Below, piece after piece: positions 26,077 to 35,373 of a stretch of 64,000 nucleotides of DNA. The stretch is from Paenibacillus sp. DMB5 (GTDB taxonomy: Bacteria; Bacillota; Bacilli; Paenibacillales; Paenibacillaceae). The notes beneath the pieces are model-generated. The model was not told the DNA's origin, searched no databases, and saw only the letters and a list, made by a program, of their open reading frames with translations. The position numbers and the translations under genes are program-made. Position 1 is the first letter of the stretch, and each line of letters opens with the position of its first letter. The stretch lies in NCBI RefSeq assembly GCF_001517085.1, contig NZ_LRAC01000037.1, positions 1-64,000 on the forward strand. Reading direction: 5' to 3'.

Positions 26077-27729
26077 ATGGTCAAGAAATTTACAGTTGTG
26101 ATCCTGACATTTTGTATGGTCTTTGTACTGGCGGCATGCAGCGGCAGCGGCAATGAAAGCAATAGCCCGTCGGGAGAAGCATCCGGCAACAATGAAGCAG
26201 CCGGCTCCATTGAGGTTGACCCTTCAGATCCTTCCTTTAGCGCCTTCAAGGAACCGGTAACCATTCACACGGTAACTTCTGAATACGCTTCCGCAAAATA
26301 TCCGGAGGGCGATGACATTACCAATAATGTCTGGATCGAACGCTACAAAGAAAAATACAACATCAATGTCGTAACGGACTGGGTCAGCGATGAGTACGAC
26401 ACCAAGCTCAATCTGGCGATTTCCTCCAATGATCTTCCCGATGTGTTCCGCGTAAATGCCTCTCAACTGCAGCAGTTAATTGAAGCAGATATGATCATGG
26501 ATCTAACAACTGTATTTGAAGGCTATGCCTCAGACCGCCTGAAGGGTTACATGGAGGCTGATGCAGACAGCTTTGAATCAGGCAAAAAGGACGGCAAGCT
26601 GTACGGGATTCCACAGCTGCACTGGGGACTCATCGACCAGCCGGATTACATCTGGATCCGTAATGACTGGAAAGAAGAGCTGGGAATCAGCGACCCGCAA
26701 TCCGTTGCCGATTTGAAGGACATCGCACTTAAGTTCATGGAGAAGCATGGCGGCTACGGTATAGCAGTAGATCAGACGCTTGACTATCTCAATCTGCTGG
26801 CCATTGCCTGGAATGCACATCCTGATATGTGGATAGAAGGCGGTGACGGCAAACTGACATACGGCTCTATCCAGCCTGAAATGAAGGCTGCCCTGACCGA
26901 TTGGGCGGAATGGTTCAAGCTGGGGATTATTGATCCGGAATTTGCCATCAAGGATTTCAGTGCGATGAATGCTGATGTAGTAGCCGGCAAGGTCGGCATG
27001 CAGCCTTACTATCAGTGGTGGGGCTACAACCCGGGGGTAGATACAATCTCGAATCTGGGCAAGGATGCCATCTTCTACCCGTATCTCATACCTACAACCG
27101 ACGGTAAAGAAGCCAAGCAGTCCATCTTCTTCGCTAACGGTAACTATACCGTTATCAAGAAGGGATTCAAACATCCGGAAGCCGCAATTAAGCTGCTTAA
27201 CGACTATGCCTACATCGTAGATGAAGGCGTCGGCAAAGAATCTGAAGAAACCTTGTCCGCTCTCCTGGACAATGATATGGCGCATGTGGTTGGGGCTTTC
27301 CGGGTGCTGAATCCAAACTCCGACTATGAGCAGTTCGAAGCAGTATCTGCAGCTCTGCAGTCCAAGGATACCAGCGGCCTGACCACTGCGGGCATGTGGC
27401 AAAAATATAACAATAGTGTCGATTTCATTAACAATGCCACACCGGGTGCCACAGGCGATTATCTGCAGCAGGGTGCTCCCAAGACCGCCTACGGCTTGTC
27501 CAAAAAAGTACTCGACAGCGGAAATTACATCAAGACTGCCTTGTGGGGAGCCAGTCCGGAAGCACTCGCAAGCTTCGGTACAACACTGGACGACATCCTG
27601 ACCGAAGGCTTCACAAAAATCATCATGGGCACTGAAAGTATCGATTACTTCGATACTGTAGTCCAGAACTGGCGGACAGCCGGCGGAGATGCGGCCGCTG
27701 AAGCCGTTAATGCAGCATACGGAAAGTAA
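26077..27729 (+). CDS. Sugar ABC transporter substrate-binding lipoprotein
   Basis: A 550-residue family 1 extracellular binding protein (LplA-like). The signal peptide ends in the lipobox VLAACSG with Cys21, so it is a membrane-anchored lipoprotein. A Ser/Asn/Gly-rich linker leads to the binding domain. The long size and the FKEPVTIHTV and YGIPQLHWGL segments fit binding proteins for complex oligosaccharides in Paenibacillus. GGGGG lies before the ATG. First gene of a three-gene operon; no ATPase is encoded, as usual for transporters served by the shared MsmX. The ligand is unknown. Confidence 0.9.
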   Translation: MVKKFTVVILTFCMVFVLAACSGSGNESNSPSGEASGNNEAAGSIEVDPSDPSFSAFKEPVTIHTVTSEYASAKYPEGDDITNNVWIERYKEKYNINVVTDWVSDEYDTKLNLAISSNDLPDVFRVNASQLQQLIEADMIMDLTTVFEGYASDRLKGYMEADADSFESGKKDGKLYGIPQLHWGLIDQPDYIWIRNDWKEELGISDPQSVADLKDIALKFMEKHGGYGIAVDQTLDYLNLLAIAWNAHPDMWIEGGDGKLTYGSIQPEMKAALTDWAEWFKLGIIDPEFAIKDFSAMNADVVAGKVGMQPYYQWWGYNPGVDTISNLGKDAIFYPYLIPTTDGKEAKQSIFFANGNYTVIKKGFKHPEAAIKLLNDYAYIVDEGVGKESEETLSALLDNDMAHVVGAFRVLNPNSDYEQFEAVSAALQSKDTSGLTTAGMWQKYNNSVDFINNATPGATGDYLQQGAPKTAYGLSKKVLDSGNYIKTALWGASPEALASFGTTLDDILTEGFTKIIMGTESIDYFDTVVQNWRTAGGDAAAEAVNAAYGK

Positions 27730-27811
27730 AGGTTCCGGTGACAGGGGGACGAGAAGGCTCGCCCCCCTGTGTTATGTATGCGGGAAGATCCATTGAAACG
27801 GAGGATTTCGA

Positions 27812-28702
27812 ATGCTCAAAAAATTAAAACAGCAGGGCCCCTTTCACCTGATGCTGCTTCCGAGTATTGTTCTTGTATTCATCTTCTGCTATATCCCTTT
27901 CTACGGGCTGGTCATTGCCTTTCAGAAATACAATCCCGGCCTTGGATTCAGCTCCCCGTGGGTGGGCTGGGACAACTTCCAGCATGTCTTTAATCAGCCC
28001 AACTTTGTACGGACGATCTGGAATACGCTTTACATGTCCGCCTTCAAGATTATCGGGGGCATTGTAATGCCTGTTATCTTTGCACTGCTGCTGAACGAGG
28101 TGGCCAGAAGCAGTATCAAACGCACCTTTCAGACCCTTGTCTACATTCCGAACTTTCTGTCATGGGTCATTATGGCCGGCATCCTGCTGGATATCCTTAG
28201 CGCAGACGGCATTGTCAACAACTTCCTGGCCATCTTCGGCGTTAACCCCGTCCCTTTTCTGGGCAATCCGTCCATCTTTCCATGGACGATGATTGTGAGT
28301 GATATCTGGAAAGGCTTCGGGTTCGGCACGGTTGTCTATCTTGCTGCCCTGACCAGTATTGATCCCGGATTATATGAAGCGGCGGTCATCGACGGAGCCA
28401 AGCGATGGAAGCAGACACTCTACATCACCCTGCCTTTACTGATGCCGACGATTGTACTAATGTCTGTACTCGCACTCGGCAACGTACTGAATGCCGGCTT
28501 CGACCAGATCTTCAACCTTTATTCACCGGTTGTCTATCAGACAGGGGACATTATCGACACCTATGTATACCGTCTGGGTATTCAGCAGGCTCAGTATTCC
28601 ATCAGCGCGGCTGTAGGCCTGTTCAAATCCGTAATCTCCTGCATTCTGGTAGGTGTATCCTATATTCTTGCCTACAAAGTCGCCAATTACCGTATTTTCT
28701 GA
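27812..28702 (+). CDS. Sugar ABC transporter permease (LplB-like)
   Basis: A 296-residue CUT1 permease with six membrane helices. The EAA loop, EAAVIDGAKRWKQTLYITLP (about 190-209), would contact the ATPase. CGGAGG precedes the ATG. It follows the binding protein by 82 bp and precedes the second permease by 11 bp. It forms the membrane channel with that permease. Confidence 0.9.
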   Translation: MLKKLKQQGPFHLMLLPSIVLVFIFCYIPFYGLVIAFQKYNPGLGFSSPWVGWDNFQHVFNQPNFVRTIWNTLYMSAFKIIGGIVMPVIFALLLNEVARSSIKRTFQTLVYIPNFLSWVIMAGILLDILSADGIVNNFLAIFGVNPVPFLGNPSIFPWTMIVSDIWKGFGFGTVVYLAALTSIDPGLYEAAVIDGAKRWKQTLYITLPLLMPTIVLMSVLALGNVLNAGFDQIFNLYSPVVYQTGDIIDTYVYRLGIQQAQYSISAAVGLFKSVISCILVGVSYILAYKVANYRIF

Positions 28703-28713
28703 GGAGGCCTCTT

Positions 28714-29604
28714 ATGATTCAAGACAACAGCCTGGGCAGACGCCTGTTCCATATCCTGAATTACACCATACTGATCGCAACCTCCCTGCTCTGCATCCTG
28801 CCGTTTATTAACCTGCTGGCCGTATCCTTCAGCAGCAGTGCGGCAGTATCAGCCGGCAATGTGGCGTTCTGGCCGGTCGAATTCACAACCAAAGCCTATG
28901 AGTTCGCCTTGACCGGCGGTGACTTCTTCAGCTCCCTGTGGATTTCCGTCAAACGGGTGGTGCTCGGCACCCTGATCAATATCGTCCTGATGGTGCTGAC
29001 CGCATACCCGCTCTCCAAGTCCGCCCAGAAGCTGACGGGCCGCAATCTCTATATGACTTTTTTTATCATCACAATCCTGTTTAACGGCGGATTAATTCCA
29101 ACCTACCTTGTTGTAGTAAAAATGGGACTGATCAACTCCATCTGGTCGCTTATTTTGCCCGGCGCCCTTCCGGTGTTCAGTATGATTATTCTGATGAATT
29201 TTATCCGCGGCCTTCCCGAGGAGATCGAAGAATCAGCCATTATAGACGGCGCAGGGCCGATGCAGATTCTGACCCGCATTCTGCTTCCCTTATTGAAGCC
29301 GGCCTTGGCCACTGTCGGCCTGTTTAGTATCGTCGGCCACTGGAACTCCTGGTTTGACGGCATTATCTACATGAATAACCCTGACAATTATCCGCTGCAA
29401 AGCTATCTGCAGACCCTGCTGCAGAGCTTTGAGCAGATTATGCTGAAGTCGGGTACGGATTATACCCAGCTGTTATCCATGATGAATGCGAGAACCGGTC
29501 GTGCCGCCCAGATGTTTCTTGGCGCAATCCCTATTCTGCTGGTATATCCATTTTTACAGAAGTATTTCACCAAGGGCCTGGTGCTCGGAAGTGTCAAAGG
29601 TTAG
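28714..29604 (+). CDS. Sugar ABC transporter permease (LplC-like)
   Basis: A 296-residue CUT1 permease with six helices and EAA loop EESAIIDGAGPMQILTRILLP; it ends in FLQKYFTKGLVLGSVKG, the typical tail of this group. The ATG at 28714 follows GAGGAGG; a longer frame from 28405 overlaps the first permease and is rejected. Last gene of the import operon. It is convergent with the YesMN-like sensor pair that probably regulates the operon. Confidence 0.9.
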   Translation: MIQDNSLGRRLFHILNYTILIATSLLCILPFINLLAVSFSSSAAVSAGNVAFWPVEFTTKAYEFALTGGDFFSSLWISVKRVVLGTLINIVLMVLTAYPLSKSAQKLTGRNLYMTFFIITILFNGGLIPTYLVVVKMGLINSIWSLILPGALPVFSMIILMNFIRGLPEEIEESAIIDGAGPMQILTRILLPLLKPALATVGLFSIVGHWNSWFDGIIYMNNPDNYPLQSYLQTLLQSFEQIMLKSGTDYTQLLSMMNARTGRAAQMFLGAIPILLVYPFLQKYFTKGLVLGSVKG

Positions 29605-29634
29605 GATCAAAGTTATGGGCAGTAGCCATCATCT

Positions 29635-29685
29635 GAAAAAAAAGCAGAGGAGCTCTCTCCCCCGGCGGAGAATGACACCTCTGCT
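29635..29685. terminator. Terminator between permease and histidine kinase genes
   Basis: AGCAGAGG pairs with CCTCTGCT across a 27-nt loop that contains a further small stem. On the minus strand TTTTTTTT follows, so it mainly ends the kinase transcript; it may also act on the permease transcript. Confidence 0.75.
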
Positions 29686-29696
29686 TATTTGTCTGA

Positions 29697-31436
29697 CTAT
29701 CCGGGTATACCGGGCAGCAGAATATAAAAGGCTGTCCCTTCCCCCAGGCGGCTCTCAGCCCTTATTCCGTAGCCTTCGCCAAAATGAAGCTGGATGCGGC
29801 GCTGCACATTATACAGCCCGATTCCTTTCGCTCCGCCTTGAGTGGCCGTCCAGCTCTCCGTCAGCTCCTGTACCATCGCCTGATCCATACCGCTGCCATT
29901 GTCACGGATTATAATCATCAGATCATTGCCGCTGGACCCAATGGTAACGGTGATCATCCCCTCTTCTTCGAGCTCCGCAAAGCCATGGAAGATTGCGTTT
30001 TCGATAATAGGCTGCATAATCATCTTTGGAATCCGGTAATCCAGCAGCGTCTCTTCAATCTCGTATACTGTCTGAATAGAATTATAATATCTGACGTTCT
30101 GGATCGTGATGTAGTTCATGACATTATCCAGCTCTTCCCGGACGGATACCAGCGTTCCGTCCAATCTCGTAGCATAACGGAGCATGGAGATTAAAGCTTC
30201 CGTCATATCGACGATTTTGTCAGCCTTTTGCATGGAGGCAATCCACTTGACCGAGCCCAGCGTGTTATACAGAAAATGAGGGTTAATCTGTGAGTGCAGC
30301 GCCTTGATCTCAGCAGCAGCCTTTTCGCTTTCCTCCTGCTGAACCCGTTCGATCAGCTGCTTTAATTCGTAGGACATTTTAATGAAACGGCCCGACAAAT
30401 GCCCGAATTCATCTCTGGAGCCAATATCCTCGACCCGCTCAAATTGCCCTTTTTCAACGAAACGGATATTGTTCATAAGCTTTTTGATGGGCCGGGTAAT
30501 CACATTGGACAGAAAGACCGAGATGATAAGTGCAAACAAGGACATTACGATAGCCAAAGTGATCAGATTGCGTCCCAGAATTTCGCCTTCATCGGTTAAT
30601 TCATCCATGGGCATATACAAATAGGTGGTCCATTCCTGCTGGCTGAGCGGATTAGTCACCACAATATTCTTAAATTCATCTGGACGGACATTATCCCTGA
30701 ATAAGGTGCCAATCAGCCGGTCATCGGGGTTGTACACAATTTTATCGTCAGCATCGACAATCATGAACCTGGAGCGCAGCGCCTCCTGCAGATTGCTGTT
30801 CACAATCTCGATAAACCTGATATCGATACTGACGACAATGACGCCCAGCAGCTTCCCGGTTGTCCCATCGTATATTTTTCGCGCATGGGAGACCGCCAGC
30901 ACTTTATTTTGCAGCTGCTCATCGATTCGGGTAGTTAAGGTGATCGTCCTGTCCTTGGTATGCATAAATTTCTTGAACCACAGCTCGTTAGCGACTTTGA
31001 AATCATAGTTAATCGGCTGATTGGGGCTGACGAACAGATCGGCTCCGCCGTTTAAATTGTAGAGATAAATGGAGAATACTCGGTCTTTCATCATGATGTA
31101 ATTCATCAGAATGTTATAGGCTGAGTTCTCGTTCTGCTCGCCTCCAAACCGGAGATAATCCTGGATCGGATAGCTGCCCTCCATAGTCGCGGATAAGGTA
31201 CTGCTTAGCCCGTTGCCGGCCAGCAATGTGATTTTTTCGACATCCTTAAGGAATTCATCAATTCTTATATTCGTCTGTTTGGCAAGATCCTTCAGCAGAT
31301 TTCTGTAGTTATGCTCCAATAATCTTTCAGAGGACCGGTACGAATTAATGGTCATAACAAACACAGGCAGAATAATTACCGTTAGGCAAATAATCATAAT
31401 TTTGGTCTTTATCCGAACCGGATATCGTCCGCGCAT
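29697..31436 (-). CDS. YesM-type sensor histidine kinase
   Basis: A kinase of about 579 residues with an N-terminal membrane helix, a large extracellular sensor (dCache-like, about 35-280), a second helix (about 290-310), HAMP, then the LytS/YesM kinase core. HSQINPHFLYNTLGSVKWIA carries the phospho-accepting His, and IIRDNGSGMD plus GIGLYNVQRRIQLHFG is the ATP-binding part. The ATG at 31436 is preferred because GAGAGG lies five bases upstream; an in-frame ATG at 31457 is possible. It forms an operon with the upstream response regulator and faces the sugar importer. It probably senses an extracellular sugar or the loaded binding protein. Confidence 0.9.
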   Translation of the reverse strand: MRGRYPVRIKTKIMIICLTVIILPVFVMTINSYRSSERLLEHNYRNLLKDLAKQTNIRIDEFLKDVEKITLLAGNGLSSTLSATMEGSYPIQDYLRFGGEQNENSAYNILMNYIMMKDRVFSIYLYNLNGGADLFVSPNQPINYDFKVANELWFKKFMHTKDRTITLTTRIDEQLQNKVLAVSHARKIYDGTTGKLLGVIVVSIDIRFIEIVNSNLQEALRSRFMIVDADDKIVYNPDDRLIGTLFRDNVRPDEFKNIVVTNPLSQQEWTTYLYMPMDELTDEGEILGRNLITLAIVMSLFALIISVFLSNVITRPIKKLMNNIRFVEKGQFERVEDIGSRDEFGHLSGRFIKMSYELKQLIERVQQEESEKAAAEIKALHSQINPHFLYNTLGSVKWIASMQKADKIVDMTEALISMLRYATRLDGTLVSVREELDNVMNYITIQNVRYYNSIQTVYEIEETLLDYRIPKMIMQPIIENAIFHGFAELEEEGMITVTIGSSGNDLMIIIRDNGSGMDQAMVQELTESWTATQGGAKGIGLYNVQRRIQLHFGEGYGIRAESRLGEGTAFYILLPGIPG

Positions 31437-31471
31437 ATGCACCTCTCCAGACCTCATAAGCAGAATTGGTG

Positions 31472-33076
31472 TTATTCCCGGTAGTCCTCAGGAGAGACAC
31501 CTGTGATTTTTTTGAATATCTTGCTGAAATAAGTGTGATTGTGATAACCAACCTTGTCAGCGATTTCATAAACCTTCAGCTTGCCTCCCTTTAAATACGC
31601 TTTAGCCCGTTCAATCCTGACCCTGGTTAAAAAAGAGATGAAATTCTCTCCCTGCTCCTGCTTGAAAATCCGGCTCAGATATGACGGGTTGACGTTAATC
31701 TGGCCTGCCACGCTCTGCAGTGAAATATCCTCGGCATAATATTTGTTAATAATATCTACAGCCATCTCTGTATACGTGCGTTCGCGCATCATACTGGAGT
31801 CTACTTCAAAGCAGTATTTCATGTAATCGAGTACACTCTGATGAATATCGCCCCAATTTTCCCCTCTCAAGATGGTTTCATAAGGCGATCTTTCTACCGG
31901 TGAAGGGCGCAGCCGTTTGGCCGCAAGCGGAAAATGAGTGTGCATTTGCTCCATCAGCAAAATATACTTTTCCCGGATGCTATGCTCATTAGCCCGTAAT
32001 TCAGCAAGCCTGGAGCGGAATCCGCCCAATAATTCTGCCGCCTGCTGCTCATCCTTGCTCTCCCAGACGGCCGCAAAGTCATGCTCTTCGTCAGGGGTGA
32101 TCAAAGTTATAACCGGTTCACGGGAAGGTAATTTAGCCACGTCTTCATAGAACAGCACGTTCTTGGTGCTGTCAAAAAAACGATAACCGAGAGCCAGCTC
32201 AGCCTCCTCATAGGCTGTCTTGACCGATTTATAGCTTGCAACGACTGTACTTACTCCTGCAGTAAGCTCAAGATTCATAAAATCTTTTATAGAAAGAATA
32301 ATCTTATCGCACAGCCGCCCGATATCACCGCGAATGGAACCGCTGCCAATAAGTGTGTTCACAAAAACCAGATATTCAGATGAATCGCCCAGGATAACCT
32401 CCCTGTCCCATTTTGCAGGAATAACCTCTTCTATAATGTTAAGAATCGAGAACCTGAGCAGCTTTTCATCCTTTTCCACATATTTCTTCTTCACCCTATC
32501 AAAATGATTCACTTTAAAGATCAGCACTGCCAGGCCGCTGCCCCTGACCTTAATCTCAAGCTCCTCCGCTCTCGCCTTTGCAGCCTGCTCACTGATGAAC
32601 CCGCTGATCAAGTCCTTGAAATAGTCCTCCTTCAGGTGCCCCAGTCCCCGCGTAACGTTATAAGGCAGCTTGCGGTTACTCCCCTGGCTCTCGTGCTCTG
32701 TCTGCAGCTTATCGCGGATTACGGCAAGCAGGTCTGTTAAAGAGGCTGGTGAAATCTCACTTTTGATCAGGTAATCTGCTGCACCCAGCTTCAGCGCTTC
32801 CTTCACATAAGCGAACTCATCAAAATTGCTCAGGATGACATATTTGCAGGCTTTTAAGTTAAGAGAGAGCTCCCGTATAAACTGCAGGCCGTCCATCACA
32901 GGCATTTTGATATCGGTAATAATCAGGTCCGGCGAGGTTGCCAGTGCCATTTCGAGCCCTTCCTTGCCGTTCCCAGCTTCTCCCACCACATGAAACCCGT
33001 GCTCTTCCCAATCAATCATTGAACGTATGCCCACACGCATTAATAATTCATCATCGACAATCATTAATTTGTACAT
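31472..33076 (-). CDS. YesN-type AraC response regulator
   Basis: A response regulator of about 534 residues. The receiver domain (about 1-120) has LMIVDDE, the phospho-Asp in IITDIKMPVMDG and K in YLIKSE. A long middle region is followed by an AraC DNA-binding domain (about 430-534) with SLQSVAGQINVNPSYLSRIFK and VYEIADKVGYHNHTYFSKIF. GAGGG sits six bases before the ATG at 33076, deciding it over 33082. The kinase gene follows after a short gap. Likely target: the adjacent sugar importer. Confidence 0.92.
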   Translation of the reverse strand: MYKLMIVDDELLMRVGIRSMIDWEEHGFHVVGEAGNGKEGLEMALATSPDLIITDIKMPVMDGLQFIRELSLNLKACKYVILSNFDEFAYVKEALKLGAADYLIKSEISPASLTDLLAVIRDKLQTEHESQGSNRKLPYNVTRGLGHLKEDYFKDLISGFISEQAAKARAEELEIKVRGSGLAVLIFKVNHFDRVKKKYVEKDEKLLRFSILNIIEEVIPAKWDREVILGDSSEYLVFVNTLIGSGSIRGDIGRLCDKIILSIKDFMNLELTAGVSTVVASYKSVKTAYEEAELALGYRFFDSTKNVLFYEDVAKLPSREPVITLITPDEEHDFAAVWESKDEQQAAELLGGFRSRLAELRANEHSIREKYILLMEQMHTHFPLAAKRLRPSPVERSPYETILRGENWGDIHQSVLDYMKYCFEVDSSMMRERTYTEMAVDIINKYYAEDISLQSVAGQINVNPSYLSRIFKQEQGENFISFLTRVRIERAKAYLKGGKLKVYEIADKVGYHNHTYFSKIFKKITGVSPEDYRE

Positions 33077-33164
33077 AATCATCCCTCGGGTGTATTATTC
33101 TTAATTAGAATATAATCAATTTCTCTTAAAAGGGATACAAATTAATTAACGTTTTTCTATGAAC

Positions 33165-33761
33165 CTAACGCCCCAGCCCCCTCGTAAACGTCCCCACACT
33201 CTCCGTAATGAAATCTTCCAGTGTCAGGCCGGGGAATTGTTCACCGGCAGTCAAATTGTTAAGGAATACACCGTAATTCATAGATATGAAGGAATAAGCC
33301 TGCATCTCCGCGTTTGTCTCAATCAGCTTGCCCTGACTGGTCATTTCCGTAAAATAACGGGTCAGAATTTCAATGAACTGCTTGGGGTGCTTAATGGTGC
33401 GCTCACGAAAGCCCGGCAGATGATCTGCCTCCTTTACACTGATCATAATCATCTTGCGATTGCGGTTCATGATCTCATGATAGGTCCGGCTGATTAGCAG
33501 CAGGTCTGTTTCCAGCTCCCACACCAGCTTTTCATTGAACAGCCTGGTCATTTCCTCCGCATAATGAAACCGGTCAAAGGCTGCCTCAAGCAGGTTTTGC
33601 TTGCTTCCGAAATGGCGGAACAGTGTCTTCTCGCTCAACCCGGCGGCTGCGGCAATCTCCTGGGTTGTTACTCCCTTATAGCCTTTGCTTGCCATCAGAT
33701 CAATCGCAGCCAGCAGCAATTTATCACCGGTATTCTTGGCAGCATTGCTTACTTCACTCAT
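33165..33761 (-). CDS. TetR-family transcriptional regulator
   Basis: A 198-residue TetR-type repressor. The helix-turn-helix is GVTTQEIAAAAGLSEKTLFRHFGSK near residues 30-55, with a variable helical ligand domain after it. The ATG at 33761 follows GAGGTGG; an upstream frame to 33842 would overlap the MFS gene and lacks a ribosome site. It lies 16 bp after the MFS gene, so one operon. It probably represses that operon through the palindrome at 35238-35249. Confidence 0.88.
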   Translation of the reverse strand: MSEVSNAAKNTGDKLLLAAIDLMASKGYKGVTTQEIAAAAGLSEKTLFRHFGSKQNLLEAAFDRFHYAEEMTRLFNEKLVWELETDLLLISRTYHEIMNRNRKMIMISVKEADHLPGFRERTIKHPKQFIEILTRYFTEMTSQGKLIETNAEMQAYSFISMNYGVFLNNLTAGEQFPGLTLEDFITESVGTFTRGLGR

Positions 33762-33777
33762 TCTTTCCACCTCATGA

Positions 33778-35178
33778 TTATAGTCTGGCCGTTCCCGCCC
33801 GTTCAGCTGTGTCCTTGTCAGAGCCGCGCCCGAATTGTACAAAATACAAAACAGCCATAACGGCCACCAGAAACGCCAGTATTAAAAAGATATTACTGTA
33901 TACAAAAGCAGCATCATTCCGGGGAATCGGATTAAACCGGACCGTTGTTGTGCCGAAATCCAGAATTTTGCCTATCGTCGCAGTAGATACCGCTGCTGCA
34001 ATAAAGTTTAACATGGAAAACAGGCCCATCCCGATCCCGATCTGATCCTTGGCTAAGGTGCGGGAAATGGTGTTTGATAAGGCGATCTGCATAAAGGATT
34101 GGCCCAGCACCGTAAAGATAAGGGATACTGCAATAAAAACAGGCGGCATGCCTGCAACCGATGACAGGCAGATAAAGCCAAAGATCAGCAGGGCTGCAGC
34201 AGTAATTAAAAGAAAGGAATTGCCTTTTTCGTCAGCAAGCCTGCCTCCTTTGCGTCCCATGTATGCCGTTATAAGCGCTGAGGGCAGCATGATCAATCCA
34301 ATTACAGCAGGTGACAGCTCGTTTAGCTGTGCCAGGAGCTGGGGCGTAATGAACGGTGTGCTGAAGCTGATTGCAGTCAGCACAAACGCAATAGCCAGAC
34401 CGGATGTATACGCCTTGTTCCGGAAAACTACCGGATCAATAAACGGATGAGCCGCATAGCGGACGCGCAGGATGAAGAGCATCAGCAGTATGATCCCGCT
34501 GACTGCGTATTCTAAGCCCCCATTCGTTAATGCAAGCAGTAAGGCAGCTACAGTTCCTGCCAGCAGAACACCGCCGATAAAGTCGATTTTGCTGTCGTTC
34601 CCCTTCTCGTCGTCCAGGTATTTACGGTAGAACGGCAAAGTGAACAGGGCAAGCAGCGGAATTACAAACAGGACCTGCCAGCTCCACACCGTTGAAACAA
34701 ACCCGGCAATAATCGGGCCGAGTGCGGAGCCAAGCGCTACCCCGATGGCTGAAGTGCCCAGGGCACGCCCGCGCTTTTCCGGTGAAAAATAACGGATCGG
34801 GATGATCATCGCCAGCGCCGGAATGACGGATGCCCCGACGGCCTGGAGCAAACGCGCCACAATCATCATCCAGTACTGGGTGGACACGATTCCGAATATG
34901 GAGCCCGCTGCTAAAAAGATCAGACCAAACGTCAGCAGGTTTTTAAGACTGTATTTGTCCGTCAGCTTGCCGAAGGTAACCGTGCCGATTGCGTATACAA
35001 TCAAATATCCCGATACCATCCAGCTTACCTGTGACGGAGAGAGCTGAAATTGCCTGCTGATCACCGGAAGCACTACATTAAACATTGTTCCGTTCATCAC
35101 CGAGATGATCAGTGTAAATACAAGAATTCGCATAAGCCGCTCGCCGTTATTGGCGGGGATGCTGCTGTTTGTCTGCAT
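33778..35178 (-). CDS. MFS drug-efflux transporter (DHA2 type)
   Basis: A 466-residue proton-driven efflux pump of the EmrB/QacA type with about 14 membrane helices. Motif A-like GKLTDKYSLKNLL and motif C-like GVALGSALGPIIAG are visible; GRKGGRLADEKG is the second-half loop. The start at 35178 (MQTNSSIPANN) is chosen for GAGG upstream rather than 35220. First gene of an operon with a TetR regulator. Likely exports a toxic compound; the substrate cannot be told from sequence. Confidence 0.9.
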   Translation of the reverse strand: MQTNSSIPANNGERLMRILVFTLIISVMNGTMFNVVLPVISRQFQLSPSQVSWMVSGYLIVYAIGTVTFGKLTDKYSLKNLLTFGLIFLAAGSIFGIVSTQYWMMIVARLLQAVGASVIPALAMIIPIRYFSPEKRGRALGTSAIGVALGSALGPIIAGFVSTVWSWQVLFVIPLLALFTLPFYRKYLDDEKGNDSKIDFIGGVLLAGTVAALLLALTNGGLEYAVSGIILLMLFILRVRYAAHPFIDPVVFRNKAYTSGLAIAFVLTAISFSTPFITPQLLAQLNELSPAVIGLIMLPSALITAYMGRKGGRLADEKGNSFLLITAAALLIFGFICLSSVAGMPPVFIAVSLIFTVLGQSFMQIALSNTISRTLAKDQIGIGMGLFSMLNFIAAAVSTATIGKILDFGTTTVRFNPIPRNDAAFVYSNIFLILAFLVAVMAVLYFVQFGRGSDKDTAERAGTARL

Positions 35179-35228
35179 TGAAGGGCCTCTTTTCTCTTTT
35201 CTATAAAATAAGCCTGCCATTCCCGGCC

Positions 35229-35254
35229 TGACTGACTGTCAGTACTGACTGACA
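35229..35254. promoter_or_regulatory. Probable TetR operator
   Basis: The perfect 12-bp palindrome GTCAGTACTGAC at 35238-35249 sits within a run of TGACTGAC repeats, about 60 bp upstream of the MFS start. Spacing and symmetry fit a TetR-type operator; the link to the adjacent TetR is inferred. Confidence 0.65.
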
Positions 35255-35314
35255 TTTATGCTGATGATAGCCTACATCCAGTTGTTTGTCAAAGGTTAAT
35301 ATTGAAGCTGTTGC

Positions 35315-35364
35315 ACAAAAATAACGCGCCCGCAGAAGAAAAGCGATCCTCCTGCAAGCGCGTC
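35315..35364 (-). terminator. Terminator after YitT-family gene
   Basis: On the minus strand ACGCGCTTGCAGGA pairs with TCTGCGGGCGCGT with one internal mismatch and is followed by TATTTTTG. It lies just after the YitT-like stop. Confidence 0.75.
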
Positions 35365-35373
35365 ATATGATGA

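Noticed and set aside
28405-28713. N-terminal extension of the LplC-like permease
   Set aside because: It overlaps the first permease, and GAGGAGG marks the ATG at 28714.
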